Assembly: GCA_023374045.1 (NCBI GenBank)
Contig: CM041776.1
Span: 316,312,722-316,376,721, forward strand
Length of the DNA: 64,000 bases
Source: Limonium bicolor
Lineage: Eukaryota; Streptophyta; Magnoliopsida; Caryophyllales; Plumbaginaceae
Direction: 5' to 3'
Below are positions 35,406-45,248 of the stretch, piece after piece. A program made the position numbers and the translations under genes. Under the pieces are notes generated by a model. The model was not told where the DNA came from. It saw nothing but the letters and a program-made list of their open reading frames with translations, and ran no database searches. Positions within the stretch are counted from its first letter, which is position 1. Every line of letters begins with the position of its first letter.

Positions 35406-36739
35406 GGGAAAATTCATGAGATACCCTTACAAAGTTTGTTAATTCATAAAACACTATAGATTTTAAAAAAGTTTTCCAGATACCACAAAAAATAATTTTA
35501 ATTCACCAGATACCACAGATTACTAACCCAGAACTTTTTAAAACCAAAATACCCCTACTTGTTAATAAACATTATTCACGGTATACCACATAAATATTTT
35601 TAATTCACAAGATACCACAATATTTATTCAAATCTATTAAAAAAATAAAAATTCATAAGTTTATTAATATATAGGTTGAAATTTTATAAAATTAAAATTA
35701 AAATACCAAATATATAATTATAAAATTATAAAATTACTTAAAAATATAAAAAAATTATACAAAATTAAATGTACCAAATAGTTTAAAGAATAATAATCCA
35801 ATTTTATTAAAATATTTTTTCTCTAATAATTTTAATAATATAAAATATAATTATAACAATTAAATTTATATAAATTTAAAGTTTATGAAAATTTGAATTA
35901 TCATTCTCTTTACTATTTTGGTCTATTAAATTTTTTGTGGCTTCTCTAATATAATTTATACCTTTTATTATTTTTCATATTTTTAGAGATTTTATTATTT
36001 TATATATATGATATTTTTATTTTTTCAAATTATTTAGTTTATATATAGTATATAATATCACTTTATATATATTTAATTCAAAAATTCAACAAAAAATATT
36101 AAATTTTAATAAAGCAAGTAGCATAAGTTAACTTTTTTTATATATAGGTTAAAATTGAAAAAATACAAAATATCATATATATAATTATAATAAAATCTCT
36201 AAAAATATGAAAAATAATAGAAGGTATAATTATATTAGAGAAGCCACAGAAAATTTGATTAAAAATAGAAAAGAAAATGATAATTCAATTTTTAATAAGC
36301 TTAATTTATATAAATTTATTTTTTGTAGTTATATTTTATATTTTAAAATTATTAGAGTAAATATTATAAAATTTTTGAATTATCATTTGCTTGGTAATTT
36401 TAGTTTATTTTTATTTTTTTAATTATTTTTTATTATATATTTTAATTTTTTAAAATTTCAAAATATATGTTAATAAACCTACCAAATGTATTTATTTTTA
36501 TTTTTAAAAATATAATTTTAAATATTGTGGAATCTTGTGAATTTAAAAATATTTATGTGGTATCCGTGAACTATGTTTATTAATAAGTAGGGGTATTTTT
36601 GTCTTAAAAGGTTCTGGGTTAGTAATCTGTGGTATCTGGTGAATTAAAATTATTTTTTGTGGTATCTGAAAAACTTTTTAAAAATCTGTGGTCTTTTGTG
36701 AATTAATAAACTTTTTAGTGGTATCCCGTGAATTTTCCC
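35406..36739. mobile_element. Long-TIR fold-back element, family B (1.33 kb)
   Basis: The left arm begins GGGAAAATTCATGAGATACCC and reads on through CAGATACCACAGATTACTAACC and AATACCCCTACTTGTTAATAA. The right arm is its inverted copy, ending GGTATCCCGTGAATTTTCCC. Arms exceed 200 bp; the interior is over 85 percent A/T by eye. Flanks are AAAGTATTA (left) and AAAGTATTT (right), a 9-bp duplication with one mismatch. It interrupts the family D element. Confidence 0.88.
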
Positions 36740-37569
36740 AAAGTATTTTGTTAAATATTTTTGACTTTTTTTCCTTATGACATATTGTCATTTCATGTAT
36801 TTTTACAAAAATATAATGACATTTTATAAGTTTCTTTTTTGATGGCACATTTCATGAATTTACCAAAAATATAAAGACATTCTCTAACAAATTTGAGCCA
36901 TCCATATTCACTTAAGAATCGTGTATTCAAAGATAGTTATGATCAGTCCTCGACATGCATTAATTCAACGGTCGTCCTAAACTAGCTATATAATAAGCTC
37001 TGTTTGTTTCGACACTTTTTTTGTAGCTGTTTTGTTTTAGCAGGTTGATTTTAACCGTTTATCTCGTTGTGATATCTACTCCTAATTAACACATAAATTA
37101 ACGGAACGGAGAGGGTGGCGAAGGCGCCACGGTGCTGTGTGGCGACCACTCCACGTGGCAGGATGTGGTTGGAAGAAATGGAAGAAATTGAAGAAAAAAA
37201 AGAACGCTGCCTCTTCAAACACAATTGGGAGAAAAAAAAATAAAAAAAAAAGAAAAAGACTAGTGTAGGTTTCATCCGCATGCATTGGGAGTTAGCTACG
37301 AAGAGAGAGAAATTATTTTTTTTTCAAAATTTATAACTCATAAAATATAAATGCAAAATAATAAAATTTATACCATTGTTCATCATTTTTTCGTGCTCTC
37401 AAAACAAGATGCATCATGGATATTTTTGGTAAACTTAAAATTTTAATTTTTTAGAATGAGTATATATTAGGTATTTTTAAAGTGAATCTTATTCATTAGC
37501 AAATGAATATTCTTTAATAATACAATGAACCTTATTCATTAACAAATGAATCTTACACCAAACACTCTA

Positions 37570-37896
37570 AAAACCACCATAGTAAGTTAAAAACGTCGAA
37601 GACATTTTTTATGGTTTGTAGCCTAAATCACAAATCCTAAAAAAGTGTCGAGTCAGTGACGACAATATAAGTGTAGAACTAATGCCAAAAAGATTACCCT
37701 ACCCCCAAACACCCTCAAAACCACCCTAGGAATGCTAAAAACGTCGAAGCGTTTTTATGGTTTGTAGTGCAGGGTTTAGGGTCTAACGACCCTAAACCCT
37801 AAACCACAAACCCTAAAAAACTGTCGAGTAGTGACGACAATATAAAATGTAGAACTAATGCCAAAAGATTACCCTACCCCCCCCCCCAAACACCCT
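37570..37896. repeat. Tandem duplication (~147 and ~180 bp) with telomere-like hairpin
   Basis: Unit 1 (37570-37716) and unit 2 (37717-37896) share AAAACGTCGAAG, TTTTATGGTTTGTAG, CACAAATCCTAAAAAA, GTCGAGT-CAGTGACGACAATATA, TGTAGAACTAATGCCAAAA and GATTACCCTACCCCC. Unit 2 carries about 33 extra bases that form a perfect hairpin (37771-37800) of AGGGTTTAGGGTC and its complement around TAAC. Confidence 0.85.
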
Positions 37897-37954
37897 AAAA
37901 ACCACCCTTGCATAAGTTTGTGGTATGATTAACTTTTACTAGTAGTAAATATAT

Positions 37955-38390
37955 TCACTTTTCTTAAACCTTTGATTCACCTTTAAAAGACTTTTGATTC
38001 ACTTTCTTAAACCTCTTCTTCACTTAGTTAAAACAAATCTCTATTTACGAGAATCAGTTTTCTTAAACATTTGATTCACTTTGCTTAAACGCATGATTCA
38101 CTTTATAAATACCTCTGATTCACATTTCATAAACCTCTTAATCTAGCTTACGAGATTCACTCTTATTACTCTGATTCACTTTGTAACAACTTGTGATTCA
38201 CTTTTTAACACCTTTGATTCACTTTTTAATAAAAACTCTGATTCACACTAGTCAAACAATCTCTGTTTATGAGGTTCGCTTTATTAAACATCTTTTTTAC
38301 TTTTAAGCAACTATCTGATTCACTTTTTAACAACTTTTGATTCACTTGTAATACCTTTTGATTCACTTTTCTTAAACTGAAGATTCACAA
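37955..38390. repeat. Minisatellite of TGATTCACTTT units
   Basis: The word GATTCACTTT or GATTCAC recurs about seventeen times at 15-40 bp spacing, usually followed by TTAAAC, TTAACA or TAATACC. The period is irregular. It lies in the core of the long-TIR element. Confidence 0.8.
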
Positions 38391-39089
38391 TGAATCTTGA
38401 AAAATATGTACATACAAAAAATAAAAAATTTAAAATTTATCAAAACATATTCATGTTTGGTCTTATTTTGAAGAGCGCGAAAAATGATGAACAATGGTAT
38501 AATTTGTTTTATTTTTGCACTTATATTTTATAAGTTATGACATTTAGAAAAAAAAAACATTTTCTCTCTCCTCCTCACATACTCCCCTCCTGTACACACG
38601 TGTACATCTGTTGTTCCATCTTATTCTTTTTTTTTTCTTTATTTGATCTGCAATAGTATATTAACATGTGCCTGAAACTACACACCAGCACAAAATAACA
38701 AAAAAGATGTTAAAATACCAAAGTGGTCATCGCCACGCTACAGTATGGCGCCTGCGCCATGTACGAATTTGCGTAAATTAATATCGAAGTTGGCAGTTCC
38801 ACTTCCATACATGATTATTCATTTTATGATTCTGTTTTGACTTTTCTCTAGTAATGTCTGTATTGTAATCTTATCCGATGCATTCACAATCGCATCTGTA
38901 ATAAAGGCACGTTATATTACCGGAAACTATAAATGATGTAATGTAATAGAGAAACAGAATACTAGAGATGTCTTATTAATGAGTAGTCGTAATACGAATC
39001 GAATTAGAAAACAAATTGATTACAATTGAAGATATGCTATCGTCAGCTGCAATTGGTCGAAGTTGTCAGAGACTCAGAGGTGACTGCAT

Positions 39090-40544
39090 TCATTTACACG
39101 CGGTCAAGGGAGATCCGCACAAACAATCATTCCCCTGGAAAGACGACGCAGGGAATTTCGTTACAGGGAGTCTCCCACAGAGATGGTTACGACTCACATT
39201 CAACTTATCCAGCTTGGCAACACTGCTGGGCACTTTCCCATACACCAAATTCCTCGACAGGTCCAAGAACTTGAGCTTACTGCTAAACTTAATCTTCTCC
39301 AAGTCAAACTTCATTTGATTCCCAGACGCCCAGAATCCAATCAAATAATTGGTACTATTCACCAACGCCACAGGTGACCCAGAAATCTCATTATCAGAGA
39401 GATCAATGAAATCATAGAAATACGTCTCCTTGGGCTTCCAATCATCGATTTTCAATTTCAACCCACATCCCGCTAGCTTCAGGGAGTTGATGATTGGGGA
39501 AGATGTTACCCATGTTGGAATTTGGCCGAGCCGGAACTTATTGTATGACAGGTCGAGTGATTGTATCCCTTTGACGAACATCTGTGGGAATGGATTGACT
39601 AAATAGTTGTGTGACAAACGGAGATTGAAGATTTTGGTTAAGTTGGCGAAGTTCTTAGGGACGGTACCGGTTAACTTGTTGTATGACAGGTCAAGTGTGT
39701 CCATGGTGGTGAATTTCCCAAGATACTCGGGGATTTGACCCGTAAGTTGGTTGTGGGCCATCTCTAGGTATTGGAGTTTTGCGGATAAGGTGGAGATGGA
39801 TTTTGGGATCTGGCCGGAGAATCCGTTGTTAGAGAGGTTTAGAATGCCCAGTTCCGGTAATGAAGAAAAGATTTCAGGGATATTACCGGAGAGACGATTC
39901 TGATCCAAACTTAAGTAAGTGAGTTGTTTAAGGTTGCGAAGGGAGGAAGGTATGGGGCCAGTGAATGAATTTTGACCTAGTTTGAGTTGTGTGAGGTTAG
40001 TGAGTTTGGAGATGGAAGCTGGGATAGGACCCGAGAATCGGTTACCTTGGAAACTGAGTGCTTGGAGTTGAGTCAAATTCCCGATGTCGGAAGGGAGTCG
40101 ACCGGAAAGGTTGTTGTTTTCAATGTAGACGTAAGAGAGGTGGGAGAGACGGAAGAAGGCGGTGGGGAATGGGCCGGAGATGAAGCGAAGGTTGACAAGG
40201 TAAATGCCGTCGAGATAAGTGAGTTTGGCAAGGGATGGGGAGTTTGTTCCGGTGAGGTAGCCGTTGGGATTGGCAAGGTTACCGTAGACGGAGATACTGT
40301 TGACTCTGTTGATTTTGCCGACTACGGTTTGGCATGAGATTCCATCCCATGTACAGCAGTCGGTACCCTTTTTCCAATTGGTGAGTAGGCCGGAGGGATC
40401 ACGAGTGATGGAGGATTTGAAGGCTAGAAGACCGGATTCATCGTCGTTATGGCATTTATTGGAAGCGGCGGTGGCCGAGTGGAGGATGGAGAGAACAGAG
40501 AGGAGGGAGATGAGAAGGACGGTTCTAATTTTGGAGAGATGCAT
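39090..40544 (-). CDS. Leucine-rich-repeat protein (At1g33590/DRT100/PGIP-like), copy 1
   Basis: Intronless, 484 aa. Residues 1-27 (LLISLLSVLSILHSATAA) are a signal peptide. The LRRNT-2 domain follows (CHNDDESGLLAFKSSITRD, then WKKGTDCCTWDGISC). About eleven plant-type LRRs (LxxLxLxxNxLSGxIPxxL) run to residue 400. The C-terminal cap has HLCGRLP and NDCLCGSPLTACK. There is no transmembrane helix or kinase, so it is a secreted or wall-located LRR protein of the At1g33590/At2g26380 type, related to polygalacturonase inhibitors and DRT100. Several N-x-S/T sites suggest glycosylation. Function is likely recognition or wall signalling, but a ligand cannot be inferred. It is in head-to-head inverted orientation to the paralogue at 43797. 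The C-terminal 270 residues are almost identical to it. Confidence 0.95.
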   Translation of the reverse strand: MHLSKIRTVLLISLLSVLSILHSATAASNKCHNDDESGLLAFKSSITRDPSGLLTNWKKGTDCCTWDGISCQTVVGKINRVNSISVYGNLANPNGYLTGTNSPSLAKLTYLDGIYLVNLRFISGPFPTAFFRLSHLSYVYIENNNLSGRLPSDIGNLTQLQALSFQGNRFSGPIPASISKLTNLTQLKLGQNSFTGPIPSSLRNLKQLTYLSLDQNRLSGNIPEIFSSLPELGILNLSNNGFSGQIPKSISTLSAKLQYLEMAHNQLTGQIPEYLGKFTTMDTLDLSYNKLTGTVPKNFANLTKIFNLRLSHNYLVNPFPQMFVKGIQSLDLSYNKFRLGQIPTWVTSSPIINSLKLAGCGLKLKIDDWKPKETYFYDFIDLSDNEISGSPVALVNSTNYLIGFWASGNQMKFDLEKIKFSSKLKFLDLSRNLVYGKVPSSVAKLDKLNVSRNHLCGRLPVTKFPASSFQGNDCLCGSPLTACK

Positions 40545-40554
40545 GATGTTGTAA

Positions 40555-41530
40555 AAAAGATTGAAACCGAGAGGAGCTGTGTATAGCTAGGGAGCAGTTT
40601 TGATGGATGAGCTAGCTGATGGTTTTTGTTCTATGTGGAATGATGTTGATACTTGATAGCTACATGTTCATGTATATATATAACGGCTACAGAATGCAAG
40701 ATATCTGCTGATGCTGATAGCTATTATTGTTGTCCCGCAAGTTGCAAGATTGGTCAAAGTGAGGCAGGCGGCCGTCAAGGCTGGCAAATGGCAATAAATC
40801 CGTCCGTGTGTCTGTGTTCAATGTTTTTCAACGTTCTAATCGTCTTACCTTCTAGTGGCCACAAAAGGCAACAAATCATTATTTTATGGGTTCATGTCAA
40901 GCCGTGAATATAATATTGATAGTTACTACCATTTTGGGTAATCTGACTGATACAATCATTCAGTTAGGTGAATTGTTAATCAAAAGAAAATTAGTTAAGT
41001 GAAACAATAATAATTTAATTTAATGTTTACAAAAAGATAATGGGGTGGGTGTGGTATCACACGAAAAGTATATGTTGGACATATCTAGATTTTATATAAG
41101 GTTTATTTCCTTCTAATACCATATTGTTATATATAAAACGGTTATATTATATACTCTTGTGTTCTAAATATATGGTTTTCTAGCTATGAGCTCAAGAATT
41201 AAGGAGAAAAAAAAGTAGACCATTTTATCCTTACCATTTTGCACTGGGAATAGAAGTAATTTAAAAAGTAGAGTTGTGAGATAAAAGTTGAGTAGTAAAA
41301 TTAGAAAGTAAGTGACGAAAAAGACTAAAACATCTTATAGTTTGAAACGTATGAGAACCTAAAAAATCATACATTGATAACAGAAAAAGTATATATTTTG
41401 AAAAAGATATATATGTATATGTATTGTACAGAGGCCGAAGAATAGTTTATTATCATGACAAAATTGTCAAACAAATATTAAGTTTTTTGGTGATAAAAGG
41501 CACATGAAGAAGTTTCGACAGAAGGAAAGA
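40555..41530. promoter_or_regulatory. Upstream region of LRR copy 1; no gene
   Basis: Shared intergenic space upstream of the minus-strand LRR gene, likely containing its promoter. A TATATATAA-like sequence lies at about 40673-40683, 130 bp from the start codon, and could be the TATA box on the minus strand. Nothing else is recognised. Confidence 0.4.
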
Positions 41531-42949
41531 ACAATTAGAAAAGGATAATCTGCCTGTGCCTTGGCTTGATATAGACATAGTGGATCTATCACCAATAGTA
41601 CCAACATCTGTGCCATTATAAGAATGTTGCTCAAGATATAGGTTGCTGTGTCAGGGTACCAAGCATTGTTAGAGTTGTTACGAGCGTCAGATCTGGTGGT
41701 ATAATTGGCACTGAAGCCATTTGTAGGAGATATTTGACATGCTTGATTAAACCGGTGATAGTAGACAACAGCCTTATGACCAGGTTTTTCACATATTTGG
41801 CAAACCAGTCGTTCATTTGGTTTACCATTGAAGTACGAAGGAGAAGAAGAGTATGATTACCTTTTCCACGACCTGAATATGATCCTCGCCCGCCACGGGC
41901 ACGGGCTGAGGAATTCCCACGCCAGGCACCTCGCCTGCGATATTGGTTATGACCTTTCCCCGGACTGGAAGTATTATCAATTTTATCATTTTCAGTAGTG
42001 GTGACATTAGCAGCAATAGGATTAGCATTAGTGAGTTGAGAAATCTCACTAGTAAGACATTTTTCTACCAATAGAAGTTAGTCAAAACATGGGTAATTTT
42101 GAGAGGAGCAGACTGACTTAACAAAAGAGTGAAGATCGACTCATATTCAGGAAGAAGGCCATGGATAATGCAGTGATTTAGACCGGATACAGAAATTGGA
42201 TTACCAGCAGCAGCAAGAGCAAGACCCAGGCGTTTCACACGAGTATAATAGGCAAATATATCATCAGCATCCTTTCGGATAGAATAGAGTTGGAATCTCA
42301 GTTGTTGAAGATGAGCAACCGATTGTGAAGAATAGATTTCTTGAATCGAATACCAGATCTGGTGAGCTATTTCACACTTAAGGATTTGGCCAAATACTTT
42401 AGCGGTGATGGACGACATTAGAATTAAGTAGACCAACTGGTCATGTTGTTTCCAGGTGAGGAAATCTTCATTAGTTTCACCATTCACAAATTCTTCAAGT
42501 TCTAGTTTAGATCCATCCACAAAACCATAAAGGTTGTGCCCTCGTAAGTATGCTTCAAGTTGACATTTCCAGAGAGTATAGTTTTCTGAGTTCAGTTTGT
42601 GAAAATTTGTGGTAGGATTGATAAGATTCGGCGAGGAGGTGGATGAAATAGCCAAAGTGGTGGATGGAGAAAATTCATATGTGACTTTCGCCATGAATGA
42701 GGTGATATGCTTCGTTTGAAGCTCTAATACCATACAAAAATATACTAATAGAAAAGTAAGATAAGTTTGTTATGAAAGATATTCATTCTCATTCATATTT
42801 TTTGATGTGTAATGCATAGGGAATGTACTTTATGTATATACAATTGTGAGGAAAAGAGAAAGAAAAGAGAAGTTGAAAGTTATAAAGACAAGGAAGTACA
42901 GAAGGAACTTAATCAAGACATTAATTGAGTTGGTCTATTATACTTCACA
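41531..42949 (-). mobile_element. Truncated Ty1/copia element: 5' LTR, primer site and gag
   Basis: On the minus strand a short LTR (about 42949-42735, TGTGAAGTATAATAG start, TATA-like GTATATACATA) is followed by a tRNA-Met-type primer binding site TGGTATTAGAGC (42732-42721). Next comes gag (start near 42694, MAKVTYEFSPSTT), with LNSENYTLWKCQLEAYLRGH and the UBN2-type middle (SVAHLQQLRFQLYSIRK). After a frameshift near 42065 come the RGG-rich and zinc-knuckle parts. The CCHC-type segment VCQICEKPGHKA is readable only in a different frame near 41800. Protease, integrase, reverse transcriptase and the 3' LTR are missing. It is dead and sits between the two LRR genes. Confidence 0.85.
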
Positions 42950-43796
42950 CTTTTGAAGATCAACAAAAACATCAGCAAGTAATTGCATGGCTACTCTACC
43001 GACACTAAGGAATGTGAAGCTAGTTTGGTTCATATTTATCTTCCTTGTTTTTTTCTTTGTTATTACCCCTTGAACCTTCTAAACTCCATCCTATTTTTAA
43101 GATAAATATCTCATTTCATCCCTGATTTAGAACAAGTTATGAGAATACAAGATATGTTTTTTTTTTCCGAAAGTAACAAGATACATTTTTAAGCATCAGA
43201 AGTTGATTAAAAAAATCAGAAGTTAATATGCAATAAAAGGTGTTAACTTGTAAACCATGGATGCAAACGATAGCAGTCAATATCGAACAAAGAGATTTAG
43301 TACCGCGGCGAACTGTGTGCTTACTTGGATCCAGCTACCTATTGACACCAGATAAGATAATGGAATGGCATGACATTTATTACGACAAGTATCTATGACC
43401 GTACCAGAAGTAGCAAGTTTGAAACGCGAAGACACCCACCGACACACGCAAATAAAGCACATATATAGCAGCCAGTCAGCACACTCTATTGGATTGGCCG
43501 CCTCAATTTGACCGGATCGATACTAACAACTTGCCCGAACAACTGATAATATGCATAAACCAGTCAATCGAAACATCGCGCGCGCATTCTCCCCAACAAC
43601 CACTATATATATACATCTACTACGTGCAGCTTTCAATATCATTATCCACATACAACAAACAAAATCAATGCAACTTTGCAATAGTTTCTTACTAACCTAG
43701 TGCCATCATCATCATCATTATCTTCTTTCAAAAAAAAAAAAATCATCATCATTATCACATTCCTTCCTTCCCAAAATCAGCTTTGCTCGTTCCAAA
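42950..43796. promoter_or_regulatory. Upstream region of LRR copy 2
   Basis: No gene recognised. A TATATATACAT word at about 43605-43615, 180 bp before the LRR start, is a possible TATA box. A CATCAT microsatellite lies at 43704-43756. It is not obviously similar to the upstream region of LRR copy 1. Confidence 0.45.
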
Positions 43797-45248
43797 ATGC
43801 ATCTCTCCAAAATTAGAACCGTCCTCCTCCTTTCCCTCCTCTCTGTTCTCTCGATCCTCCACTCCGCCACCGCCGCTTCCAAATGCCATGCTGATGACGA
43901 ATCCGGTCTACTTGCTTTCAAATCCGCCATCACCCATGATCCATCCAACATCCTCTCTACTTGGAAAGCGGGAACTGACTGCTGCACATGGAGAGGAATC
44001 TCATGCCAAACTGTAATCAACAAAGTCAACAGAGTTAACAGTATCTCCGTCTACGGTAACCTTAGCAATCCCAACGGCTACCTCACCGGAACCATCTCCC
44101 CATCCCTTGCCAAACTCACTTACCTCGTCAACATTTTCCTTGTCAACCTTCGCTTCATCTCCGGCCCATTCCCCACCGCCTTCTTCCATCTCTCCCACCT
44201 CTCTTACGTTTACATTGAAAACAACAACCTTTCCGGTCAACTCCCCTCCAACATCGGCAACTTGACCCAACTCGGAGCACTCAGTTTCCAAGGTAACCGA
44301 TTCTCAGGTCCCATCCCAGCTTCCATCTCAAAACTCACTAACCTCTCATACCTCAAACTTGGGCAGAATTCATTCACTGGCCCCATACCTTCCTCCCTCC
44401 GCAACCTTAAACAACTCACTTACTTAAGTTTGGATCAGAATCGTCTCTCTGGCAATATCCCTGAAATCTTTTCTTCATTCCCGGAACTAAGCATTCTAAA
44501 CCTCTCTAACAACGGATTCTCCGGCCAGATCCCAAAATCCATCTCCACCTTATCCGCAAAACTCCAATACCTAGAGATTGCCCACAACCAACTTACGGGT
44601 CAAATCCCAGAGTATCTTGGAAAATTCACCACCATGGACACACTTGACCTTTCATACAACAAATTAACCGGTACCGTCCCTAAGAACTTCGCCAACTTAA
44701 CCAAAATCTTCAATCTCCGTTTGTCACACAACTATTTAGTCAATCCATTCCCACAGATGTTCGTCAAAGGGATACAATCACTCGACCTGTCATACAATAA
44801 GTTCCGCCTCGGCCAAATTCCAACATGGGTAACTTCTTCCCCCATCATCAACTCCCTGAAGCTAGCAGGATGTGGGTTGAAATTGAAAATCGATGATTGG
44901 AAGCCCAAGGAGACGTATTTCTATGACTTCATTGATCTCTCTGATAATGAGATTTCTGGGTCACCTGTAGCATTGGTGAATAGTACCAATTATTTGATTG
45001 GATTCTGGGCGTCTGGTAATCAAATGAAGTTTGACTTGGAGAAGATTAAGTTTAGCAGTAAGATCAAGTTCTTAGACCTGTCGAGGAATTTGGTGTATGG
45101 GAAAGTGCCCAGCAGTGTTGCTCAGCTGGAGAAGTTGAATGTGAGTCGTAACCATCTCTGTGGGAGACTCCCTGTAACGAAATTCCCTGCGTCGTCTTTC
45201 CAGGGGAATGATTGTTTGTGCGGATCTCCCTTGACCGCGTGTAAATGA
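43797..45248 (+). CDS. Leucine-rich-repeat protein (At1g33590/DRT100/PGIP-like), copy 2
   Basis: Intronless, 483 aa, with the same architecture as the minus-strand paralogue: signal peptide (LLLSLLSVLSILHSATAA), LRRNT-2 cap (CHADDESGLLAFKSAITHD, WKAGTDCCTWRGISC), about eleven extracellular LRRs, and the C-terminal cap CGRLPVTKFPASSFQGNDC. No membrane anchor. Compared with copy 1, about 25 amino-acid differences fall in the first 260 residues but only three in the last 225 (L/I, K/Q, D/E). Solvent-exposed LRR positions account for several of the N-terminal changes (for example HDPSNILSTW vs RDPSGLLTNW, SYLKLG vs TQLKLG). One residue is lost after ATAAS. Both copies look intact and functional. 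Confidence 0.95.
   Translation: MHLSKIRTVLLLSLLSVLSILHSATAASKCHADDESGLLAFKSAITHDPSNILSTWKAGTDCCTWRGISCQTVINKVNRVNSISVYGNLSNPNGYLTGTISPSLAKLTYLVNIFLVNLRFISGPFPTAFFHLSHLSYVYIENNNLSGQLPSNIGNLTQLGALSFQGNRFSGPIPASISKLTNLSYLKLGQNSFTGPIPSSLRNLKQLTYLSLDQNRLSGNIPEIFSSFPELSILNLSNNGFSGQIPKSISTLSAKLQYLEIAHNQLTGQIPEYLGKFTTMDTLDLSYNKLTGTVPKNFANLTKIFNLRLSHNYLVNPFPQMFVKGIQSLDLSYNKFRLGQIPTWVTSSPIINSLKLAGCGLKLKIDDWKPKETYFYDFIDLSDNEISGSPVALVNSTNYLIGFWASGNQMKFDLEKIKFSSKIKFLDLSRNLVYGKVPSSVAQLEKLNVSRNHLCGRLPVTKFPASSFQGNDCLCGSPLTACK

Larger units (their letters stand above)
33160..36883. mobile_element. AT-rich fold-back element (family D), host of nested elements
   Basis: Left side (TGTCATTATATTTTTGGCTAA, then CATGAAATGTCACTATG, then ATACCCCTACT and CACAATATGCCCCTAAGTG) returns inverted at the right side (TGGGTATATTGTGAATTG, GTATTTTGTTAAATAT, TTTCATGAATTTACC, AAAAATATAAAGACATTC). 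The outer element was then filled by two family A copies (33770, 34201) and one family B copy (35406). Subtracting these leaves about 1.6 kb. No coding capacity; apparent short frames are low-complexity AT sequence. Confidence 0.65.
37070..38787. mobile_element. Non-autonomous element with long inverted terminal repeats (~1.7 kb)
   Basis: Near both ends, inverted copies share GGCGCC-centred sequence (GTGGCGAAGGCGCCAC at about 37114; GGCGCCTGCGCCAT at about 38748) and CGCCAC/GTGGCGA blocks. Further in they share TATACCATTGTTCATCATTTTTCG-like and ATAACTCATAAAATATAAATGC-like sequence (37325-37400 and 38465-38545). Inverted repeats therefore span roughly 250-300 bp each side, interrupted by A-rich indels. 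Inside are two tandem repeat blocks. No transposase is seen. The end positions are approximate and no target duplication was confirmed. Confidence 0.7.

Noticed and set aside
36207..36422. 71-codon frame rich in Asn, Lys, Ile and Phe
   Set aside because: Sits in the almost pure A/T interior of a fold-back element; composition explains it.
37771..37820. True interstitial telomere tract
   Set aside because: Only two AAACCCT-like units per arm in a hairpin, far too short for a telomere fusion site.
37955..38390. CRISPR-like spaced repeats
   Set aside because: Spacing is irregular, the repeat is only about 10 bp, and this is plant nuclear DNA; it is a minisatellite in a transposon.
39987..40337. 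Gly/Glu-rich frame on the plus strand over LRR copy 1 (and its counterpart at 44001-44291)
   Set aside because: Antisense shadow of the LRR codons; it appears in both paralogues because the sequence is duplicated.
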